Assembly: GCA_038213615.1 (NCBI GenBank)
Contig: JBBQSV010000001.1
Span: 1 to 64,000, forward strand
Direction of reading: 5' to 3'
DNA from: JBBQSV01 sp038213615
GTDB taxonomy: Bacteria; Patescibacteriota; Saccharimonadia; Saccharimonadales; OMJO01
Length of the DNA: 64,000 bases
Each line of letters opens with the position of its first letter. Within the stretch, counting starts at the first letter, position 1. Shown here piece after piece: positions 58,471 through 64,000 of this stretch. Below the pieces are notes generated by a model. That model was not told the origin of the DNA and ran no database searches. It saw nothing but the letters and a program-made list of their open reading frames with translations. The translations under genes and the position numbers were made by a program.

Positions 58471-59721
58471 CTAGGCAACCAACTTTTTTAGTAATTCTTC
58501 CCTGGAAAGCAGTTCTGACTCCTGGGCCGTCCGCTTTTTCAGCTCGTATTTAGATTGCTCTAAGCTTTTGTCGCTGACCACCACCCGGTAGGGCAAACCT
58601 ATCAGGTCGGCATCGGCAAACTTCTCTCCAGCACGCGCATCACGGTCGTCATACAAAACTTCTACACCCTTTTTAGTTAGTTCGTCGTACAGATCATCGG
58701 CTGCCTTGACCACGTCTGCACCATCACCGAGTCGCGCCAAATAGACTTTGTACGGGGCAATGTTTTCTGGCCAGACCAGGCCACGATCATCACTAAACTT
58801 CTCCGCTATGAGCCCCATCACTCGACTAACTCCGAATCCATACGACCCCAGGTGAACAAACTGCTTTTTACCGTCCTCGCCAGTAAACGCAAAATCCATC
58901 CGTTCGCTTTTGTCTGTCCCAAAGTTGAATATGTTGCCTACCTCGCTACTCTTTACCTTCTCTAACTCATCACGCTTGATGCCTAATTCTTTTAGATTCT
59001 TGTCGTCCAATACCTCTTCGTTGACTGCTAAATTCTTGGCCCGGTGCAGGTAAATAGTGTCTTCGCCGGCCTCACAAACAGTCTGGAACTCGTGGCTAAA
59101 CTTGGTAAATGCCCCACCACTGGCAAAAGTTACGTACGTATCTTTGCCTATGCCTAGTCGTTGGTATATCTTTTTGTAGGCTTCGATCACTCTGTTGTAG
59201 TACACATCGTGTTGTTTTTCATTGGCGCTTAGCGAGTACATATCTTTCATGATAAATTCCCGCCCGCGTAATATGCCGCTCTTGGACCTCAGTTCGTTGC
59301 GCAATTTTACCTGAAACTGATACACGCTAATCGGCAGGTCTTTGTAGCTACTGACGTGCTTTTTGGCCATTTCGACAATTGGTTCTTCGTGTGACCAAGC
59401 CAGACCGATCTCGCTCTGGTCTTTTAGTTTGGTCTTGAACCACACATCTACGACCTTATCGTCCCAACGACCGGTTGATTCCCACTTTTCTTTGGCCTGG
59501 AGGTTGGTCATTATTAACTCTTGGCTATCAACAGCATTCATTTCTTCGCGGACGATTGATTTAATGTTTTCTATTACCTTGAAACCCAAGGGTAAAAAGG
59601 CATAGACTCCAGCCATTTCTTTATCAATGTAGCCAGCCTGGATCAGTAATTTGGCGTTCTTGGCTGTTTCATCAGCTGGAACTTCCTTACGGGTCTTTGT
59701 GAATAGTTTAGACGATCTCAT
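58471..59721 (-). CDS. proS: Prolyl-tRNA synthetase without the editing insert
   Basis: 416 aa class IIa enzyme. RSSKLFTKTRKEVPADETAKNAKLLIQAGYIDKEMAGVYAFLPLGFKVIENIKSIVREEM is the N-terminal signature; motif 2 FQVKLRNELRSKSGILRGREFIMKDMYS and motif 3 GSYGFGVSRVMGLI follow. The roughly 180-residue INS editing domain of bacterial ProRS is missing, so clearance of Ala-tRNA-Pro must rest with a separate protein or be absent. A -10-like TAGAAT 7 nt before the ATG suggests a leaderless mRNA. Confidence 0.94.
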   Translation of the reverse strand: MRSSKLFTKTRKEVPADETAKNAKLLIQAGYIDKEMAGVYAFLPLGFKVIENIKSIVREEMNAVDSQELIMTNLQAKEKWESTGRWDDKVVDVWFKTKLKDQSEIGLAWSHEEPIVEMAKKHVSSYKDLPISVYQFQVKLRNELRSKSGILRGREFIMKDMYSLSANEKQHDVYYNRVIEAYKKIYQRLGIGKDTYVTFASGGAFTKFSHEFQTVCEAGEDTIYLHRAKNLAVNEEVLDDKNLKELGIKRDELEKVKSSEVGNIFNFGTDKSERMDFAFTGEDGKKQFVHLGSYGFGVSRVMGLIAEKFSDDRGLVWPENIAPYKVYLARLGDGADVVKAADDLYDELTKKGVEVLYDDRDARAGEKFADADLIGLPYRVVVSDKSLEQSKYELKKRTAQESELLSREELLKKLVA

Positions 59722-59734
59722 GGGAGTTATTCTA

Positions 59735-60484
59735 TCACGCGGCTAAAAAGTGAGTACCTGTTTTACCCGACATAACATCTTTGTAATCGGCTCCTGAACC
59801 GGCTATGTACGCATCTATCCCATTTTTGGCAGCATCTATGGCCGCCTCTACTTTGCTGAGCATACCTTGCCCACGCTCGTTGTATGGACCAGCCCAAGAT
59901 TTGACCTGGTCATGTTGTTTGTCATTATTGGCGACTTTACGAACCAAGCTGGACGATGCATCCAAGAGCCCGTAGGAATCGGTCAAGAGCAACACCACAT
60001 CGGCTTGCATTAGTTTGGCAATATGCGATGCTAGACCATCGTTGTCGCCGCCGTAAGCCAACTTGGCCAGCTCCTTCACACTCAGGGCATCATTTTCATT
60101 CACCACCGTAATAACCCCTAGTTGCATGCTATTTGTTAGGGCAACCTTTAGGCTCTGATGTTCTGTGGTATCGGCTATTTCGCGGTGCGTCACCAATAGC
60201 TGGCCCGCAACCATGTCTAGATCGGCAAAAACTTGCTGCCAAGCTACCACCAAGCCAGCACTACCTATCATGGCCAGGATCTGTTCGTCCTCGATCGGCC
60301 TACCCCTCGCTGTCAATTCCTCCCGGGCCAGGGCTATGGATCCAGACGTGACTAAAATCACACTAAACTCAGCGCTTAGCTTGGCTACCTTTTGGGCGTA
60401 GGCCTCTAGTTTGGATTTATCAATCACGCCACCAGTGACAATGCTAGAGGTACCGTATTTGACTACAGCGATAGGTTTACTCAT
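59735..60484 (-). CDS. proB: Glutamate 5-kinase-like amino-acid kinase, no PUA domain
   Basis: 249 aa AAK-fold kinase. VVKYGTSSIV start, VILVTSGSIALAREEL, VVNENDALSVKELAKLAYGGDNDGLASHIAKLMQAD and GGMxxK-like GQGMLSKVEAAIDAAKNGIDAYI match ProB. The C-terminal PUA domain of E. coli ProB is absent. Would phosphorylate glutamate in proline synthesis, but proA and proC are not nearby. Lies 13 nt from proS. Confidence 0.82.
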   Translation of the reverse strand: MSKPIAVVKYGTSSIVTGGVIDKSKLEAYAQKVAKLSAEFSVILVTSGSIALAREELTARGRPIEDEQILAMIGSAGLVVAWQQVFADLDMVAGQLLVTHREIADTTEHQSLKVALTNSMQLGVITVVNENDALSVKELAKLAYGGDNDGLASHIAKLMQADVVLLLTDSYGLLDASSSLVRKVANNDKQHDQVKSWAGPYNERGQGMLSKVEAAIDAAKNGIDAYIAGSGADYKDVMSGKTGTHFLAA

Positions 60485-60516
60485 AACTTAGACCTAATTA
60501 TAACTGATGATGGTTG

Positions 60517-61308
60517 TTAACTCAGGTGAAAGATAAACAAGCTGGCAAAGGCGATGGCGTTTTTTATGGCATGCAGCAGGATGCCCGGCCACAAGCTGCC
60601 TGTCTTTTCGCGTACATAAACTAGCACCATAGACAGCACAAATGTATCAATAGCTGCCACCCACAAAAGTGGCCGGCCACTGCCAAACTGCAAGTGCGCA
60701 GTAGCAAACAACACACTAGTGCCTAGAGCTGCCACAACTTTTGGCAAATTCTTTTTTAGGCTAGTGTACAAAAAGCCACGACACAAAATCTCTTCGGCAA
60801 TTGGTGGCAAAACCACCAGACTGATAAACACTAGCACCAGCCCAAATCCAGATGTGGAACTGCCAAAAGCCAACTGTTGGTGCTGATCAACATTGATTTG
60901 CGGAAATAGATTGTGCGCCAGCGTAAGCACCACTATATAAATAGGTAGATAGGCCCCAAAGGCTGCCAGTGCGTAGGCAATGTAGGTCAACTTTGGACGA
61001 TCCAAACCGATAAAATTCAGCCCCGTCTTGCGGCGCCTTAGAAACGCCACAATACCCAACACGGTTATAGATTCAACTGCCAAGATAGACAAAAACTCTA
61101 CCGTCACAGAACTATTTAGCCGGTCTATGGTAGCCTGGTGATCACCACCCAGGGCTATTACCACTGCCGACAGCACAAACCCAACCACCAGCTGTGATCC
61201 AAAAAATACTGCTACAGAATAGACCAGCCCCGTCAGGCTACTCCAATTTATTAACCCCGATTTTGGCGGGGCTGGCAAGTCTGCTTCTGGTGCACCGGCA
61301 GGCTTCAT
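60517..61308 (-). CDS. CPBP-family intramembrane metalloprotease (CAAX-type)
   Basis: 263 aa with about seven helices. Motif 1 EEILCRGFLYTSL (Glu-Glu), motif 2 FATAHLQFG (His) and a late helix with HAIKNAIAF supply the expected metal and catalytic residues. Family members process prenylated or bacteriocin-type substrates, but functions vary. The stop-start junction overlaps rseP by 1 nt. Confidence 0.85.
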   Translation of the reverse strand: MKPAGAPEADLPAPPKSGLINWSSLTGLVYSVAVFFGSQLVVGFVLSAVVIALGGDHQATIDRLNSSVTVEFLSILAVESITVLGIVAFLRRRKTGLNFIGLDRPKLTYIAYALAAFGAYLPIYIVVLTLAHNLFPQINVDQHQQLAFGSSTSGFGLVLVFISLVVLPPIAEEILCRGFLYTSLKKNLPKVVAALGTSVLFATAHLQFGSGRPLLWVAAIDTFVLSMVLVYVREKTGSLWPGILLHAIKNAIAFASLFIFHLS

Positions 61309-62408
61309 TAGTGCCGCGTTATATCAACTATAGTAATCAAAACAACCAACGTCATCAGCACTAAAAAGCCAGTGCCGTGGATGCGTTCCTCTGTTTGTTT
61401 GCTGAGTGGCCTACGCATAGCCCGATAAAGCAGTGTCACAAACAGCCGCCCGCCGTCCAATGCCGGTATGGGCAACACATTAATGAGTGCTAGCGTCAGC
61501 GATATGATAGCAATAATCATCAATATAAACTGATAGCCCAAAACACTACCGTTTTTCAGTAACATAAACACCCCTACTGGCCCCGATACTTCGCTACTGG
61601 CCGCAGCAAAGTGACGACTAAAGACATTCGATATCGCACCTCCAAGTCCCTTATAGGTCAGTACAGTGAATTGTTTGATAAGCCCAGCAGCAACTATTGG
61701 CGCCGACCAAGTGGACCTAGTTAATTCAAAGGTAGTTGGTGATATGCCCAGGTAGCCTTTTTGACTACTATCGGCTTGGTCACGAGACATCAACTGCACA
61801 CTAACAGTTTGCAAGAGGCCGTTATGCCGATACTCTATCTGTACTTTTTTACCAGCAAATTCATGGGTTAACGCTGGCAAGTTTTCGGCCGCTTGAATAG
61901 TGTGCTGACCCTGGCCCGGCAGGCCGATGCTTTCCATGCGATCCCCGGGCTTTAGCCCGGCGGTCTCAGCCGGCGACCCGGGCTCGACATAACCAACTAA
62001 CACATCGTTTCTAAGGATCTTGGTATCTCTGCTAACGCTAAACTGATTGTCTACTATTTTTGGCATACCCACCAATGCCAAAAACGTCAGCATCCCAAAT
62101 GCCACAATTACATTCATTGCCACACCAGCCAGCATAATTCTGACCTTAGCCCACAGGGGTGCAGCACCATAGCTGCCCTTTTCTTTGGCCGAATCGTTTT
62201 CGCCCTTTAACTTCACAAAACCACCTAGTGGTAGCCAATTGAGCGTATAAAGCGTACCCCCTTTTTTGAATAACTTTTTTGCTCGTGGCGGAAAGCCCAG
62301 ACCAAACTCTTCTACTTCTACTCCACTGTGTCTGGCTGCCCAGAAGTGCCCCAGTTCATGCAAAACTACTAGGCTGACAAATAAAATCAGCGCCAAAACC
62401 AGTAACAT
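61308..62408 (-). CDS. rseP: Site-2 protease RseP-like
   Basis: 366 aa. HELGH zinc site at residues 17-21 in the first helix, one PDZ domain (about 120-190, LVGYVEPGSPAETAGLKPGDRMES) and the third metal ligand in LINVLPIPALDGGRLFV. Cleaves membrane anti-sigma factors or remnant signal peptides. Coupled to uppS by a 1-nt overlap; an uppS-rseP order is common. Confidence 0.94.
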   Translation of the reverse strand: MLLVLALILFVSLVVLHELGHFWAARHSGVEVEEFGLGFPPRAKKLFKKGGTLYTLNWLPLGGFVKLKGENDSAKEKGSYGAAPLWAKVRIMLAGVAMNVIVAFGMLTFLALVGMPKIVDNQFSVSRDTKILRNDVLVGYVEPGSPAETAGLKPGDRMESIGLPGQGQHTIQAAENLPALTHEFAGKKVQIEYRHNGLLQTVSVQLMSRDQADSSQKGYLGISPTTFELTRSTWSAPIVAAGLIKQFTVLTYKGLGGAISNVFSRHFAAASSEVSGPVGVFMLLKNGSVLGYQFILMIIAIISLTLALINVLPIPALDGGRLFVTLLYRAMRRPLSKQTEERIHGTGFLVLMTLVVLITIVDITRH

Positions 62409-63103
62409 TACTTGCCAAACCTCCGCTGCCGACGCGAAAATTCGGCCAAAGCTTTGTCTAGATCGGCCTCGTTAAACGCTGGCCAATTTTTTTTAATAAA
62501 TAGCAGCTCTGAATAGGCAGCCTGCCAAAGCATAAAGTTACTAATACGCTGCTCGCCAGAGGTCCGAATTAGCAGGTCAATATTGGGAATCTCTGGGTGA
62601 TATAACTGATCAGACAGAGCTTTTTCGTTAATCTCATCCTGCGACAATCCCTGGCCGACCAATGCTTTAACAGCATCAATGATCTCTTGCTGCCCACCGT
62701 AGTTGAAACACAACGCCAAGGTGCCTTTGGTGTTGTCTTTGGTCTTTTCCTCGGCCTTGTGAATAGTCTTTAGGATTCGGTGTCGCAATCCGTCACGGCG
62801 GCCCATTATCACAATCCTGATTCCTTCATTGTGCAGGCTGTCCATATATCTACGAACAGTGCCATTTATCAGCCCCAGCAACGGCTTAACCTCTTTATCC
62901 CCCCGATCCCAGTTTTCGCTAGAAAATACAAAGACCGACACTACATTTACACCTTTTTTAAATGCCGCACTAGCGATTTTTTCTAGAGTAACGGCGCCCT
63001 CTCGGTGGCCCTCGATTATCGGCAGATCATTTGCTGCAGCCCAGCGACGATTGCCGTCTAAGACAAAACCAATATGATTTGGCACGTTTAGTGTTTGTGA
63101 CAT
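62408..63103 (-). CDS. uppS: Undecaprenyl (isoprenyl) diphosphate synthase
   Basis: 231 aa cis-prenyltransferase making the lipid carrier for peptidoglycan. HIGFVLDGNRRWA with the catalytic Asp, FVFSSENWDRGDKEV and the C-terminal LLIRTSGEQRISNFMLWQAAYSELLF are the family motifs. -10 box TGCTATAAT 8 nt before the ATG. Supplies MraY and MurG encoded at 6-10 kb. Confidence 0.96.
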   Translation of the reverse strand: MSQTLNVPNHIGFVLDGNRRWAAANDLPIIEGHREGAVTLEKIASAAFKKGVNVVSVFVFSSENWDRGDKEVKPLLGLINGTVRRYMDSLHNEGIRIVIMGRRDGLRHRILKTIHKAEEKTKDNTKGTLALCFNYGGQQEIIDAVKALVGQGLSQDEINEKALSDQLYHPEIPNIDLLIRTSGEQRISNFMLWQAAYSELLFIKKNWPAFNEADLDKALAEFSRRQRRFGK

Positions 63104-63111
63104 GTCCAGCT

Positions 63112-63117
63112 ATTATA
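63112..63117 (-). promoter_or_regulatory. Extended -10 box of uppS
   Basis: TGCTATAAT on the - strand, predicted leader 2 nt. Confidence 0.6.
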
Positions 63118-63156
63118 GCAATAATAATCACCTAAATCACTGTGGACTATGCGAGG

Positions 63157-63483
63157 CTAGGTGTCTTTTGACAGATAATTATGAATGTCAGTAAAGAACA
63201 AACTAGCAATACCCCAAATCAACGGTAACCAAACTGGTATACCCAAAAACTGCGGGTTACCATAGTGCCAAGCACCCGCTCTGATACAAATAATCTCAGC
63301 CAAACTGCCAGCCACTGCACAAAATATGAAGCTTTTAATATATTCCCAATGCGTTACAAGATTCATAAGCAGAGAGACGACAACCAGTAACGAGCTCACG
63401 ATATATGTTTGACGCCAAAACATTACAACCACAAGGAAAGCCATCAAAAAGCATATCGTTTGGGGTAGCTTGGCTTTAAACAT
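63157..63483 (-). CDS. Small membrane protein (108 aa, about 4 TM)
   Basis: Helices: ICFLMAFLVVVMFW, YIVSSLLVVVSLLMNLV, SFIFCAVAGSLAEIICI and VWLPLIWGIASLFF. The phrase RAGAWHYGNPQFLGIPVWLP between helices 3 and 4 resembles small membrane enzymes related to carotenoid cyclase-type proteins, but this is a faint match. Located between frr and uppS, where another gene is not usual. Function unknown. Confidence 0.6.
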   Translation of the reverse strand: MFKAKLPQTICFLMAFLVVVMFWRQTYIVSSLLVVVSLLMNLVTHWEYIKSFIFCAVAGSLAEIICIRAGAWHYGNPQFLGIPVWLPLIWGIASLFFTDIHNYLSKDT

Positions 63484-63492
63484 CTGGGTTGC

Positions 63493-64000
63493 TTACAGGC
63501 TCATGATTTCGGATTCTTTGGATTTGGCGGCCGATTCGGCCAAACTTTTGGACTGGCTCATGGCATCGTCTACTTGCTGACTTTGGCGTTTGGCGTCGTC
63601 CTCGCCCAGTTGTTTGTCTTTTTTAGCTTTGTCTACAGCATCCATGGCCTCGTGGCGGGTGTTACGCATGGCGATCATGCATTCTTCTAATTTGGTTCCT
63701 ACCTGTTTGGTGATTTCACGACGACGTTCTTCTGTTAATGAAGGAATTGGTACACGCACCACTCGGCCATCATCACTAGGGTTCAGACCCAAGCTCTGGT
63801 TGTCACGGATAGCTGCAGTAATAGCAGCTATGTTGTTAGGGTCAAAAGGACTAATCTGAATAAGCGTAGGCTCTGGAGTGGTAACCGTGGCAGCTTGATT
63901 CAGCGGCAACTGGGTACCGTAAGCCGCTACCATGACGCCGTCTAACATACTGGGATGAGCTCGGCCTGTGCGTAGCTTTTTTAACTCGTCCTCAAAATGT
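63493..64000 (-). CDS. frr: Ribosome recycling factor, N-terminus outside the window
   Basis: The frame is open to the right edge, where it reads EDELKKLRTGRAHPSMLDGVMVAAYGTQLPLNQAATV, a clear RRF segment, so about the first 16 residues are missing. PIPSLTEERRREITKQVG and the long C-terminal helix follow. Splits the post-termination ribosome with EF-G. The downstream order frr - small membrane gene - uppS - rseP follows the common frr-uppS arrangement. Confidence 0.95.
   Translation of the reverse strand, partial: HFEDELKKLRTGRAHPSMLDGVMVAAYGTQLPLNQAATVTTPEPTLIQISPFDPNNIAAITAAIRDNQSLGLNPSDDGRVVRVPIPSLTEERRREITKQVGTKLEECMIAMRNTRHEAMDAVDKAKKDKQLGEDDAKRQSQQVDDAMSQSKSLAESAAKSKESEIMSL

Noticed and set aside
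1..64000. Recoded UGA (glycine) as in Gracilibacteria/Absconditabacteria
   Set aside because: topA, mraY and the receiver gene end in TGA at the expected length, and prfB (RF2) is intact.
1..64000. rRNA, tRNA, tmRNA, RNase P, SRP RNA, CRISPR arrays, transposases
   Set aside because: Gene-free gaps were read on both strands for their hallmark sequences and none was found.

Overview
The window looks like a core chromosomal segment of a Candidatus Saccharibacteria (TM7) or closely related Patescibacteria/CPR genome. This is inferred from several traits seen together. Housekeeping proteins are compact (RecO about 229 aa, ProRS without the editing insert, a ProB-like kinase without PUA, SecA and TopA without zinc tails). 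CTA is heavily used for leucine. A sigma region 4 / HARE-HTH fusion is present. The division cluster is stripped down. A normal RF2 gene and several TGA stops show that UGA is a stop codon, which argues against Gracilibacteria and Absconditabacteria. No rRNA, tRNA, CRISPR array or insertion sequence was recognised.

Layout. 1-5.5 kb: the 3' part of topA, small Cys-rich and membrane proteins with unusual base use, a 600-nt gene-free block packed with hairpins, a sigma4-HARE regulator and a small putative HTH gene. 5.5-14.1 kb (- strand): mraZ-rsmH-ftsL-ftsI-mraY-ftsW-murG-ftsQ, with an MraZ-type operator and long structured leaders, but no mur ligases, ftsA or ftsZ. 14.2-21.5 kb: GH1 glycosidase, NYN protein, then an accessory run (VOC proteins, flavodoxin-like reductase, AroQ-like protein, hydrolase, cupin, unknowns). 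21.5-31.9 kb: glyS, recO with a degenerate two-component pair, xseA/xseB, def, a flippase-like protein, a Trm11-type methyltransferase and rpmA. 31.9-43.6 kb: a large unknown protein with a possible caspase-like His/Cys pair, a response regulator, pyrG, and the ftsE-ftsX / CHAP hydrolase / S41 protease division module, then unknown proteins. 43.6-64 kb: prfB, an M16 protease, secA, hpf-serS, HTH-NUDIX, a RecB-like nuclease, a heliorhodopsin-like protein, asparaginase, msrA-lysS, greA, proS and a proB-like gene, CPBP, rseP-uppS and the frr C-terminal part.

The genes combine into wall synthesis and division (dcw cluster, FtsEX plus CHAP hydrolase, UppS), translation (four aminoacyl-tRNA synthetases, RF2, RRF, HPF, L27, Def) and protein export/quality control (SecA, RseP, S41, M16). 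The observations I would check first are these. (1) A heliorhodopsin-like protein has Arg in place of the retinal-binding Lys. (2) The FtsEX-partner hydrolase has an in-frame amber codon just after its signal peptide. (3) A -10 box lies 6-10 nt before the start codon of at least eleven genes, implying leaderless mRNAs. (4) A 126-nt rod-like inverted repeat and a 26-bp perfect palindrome lie in a gene-free block. (5) A conserved hairpin plus A-rich leader module recurs in the division cluster. (6) A 550-aa protein carries a possible caspase/CHAT-like dyad.
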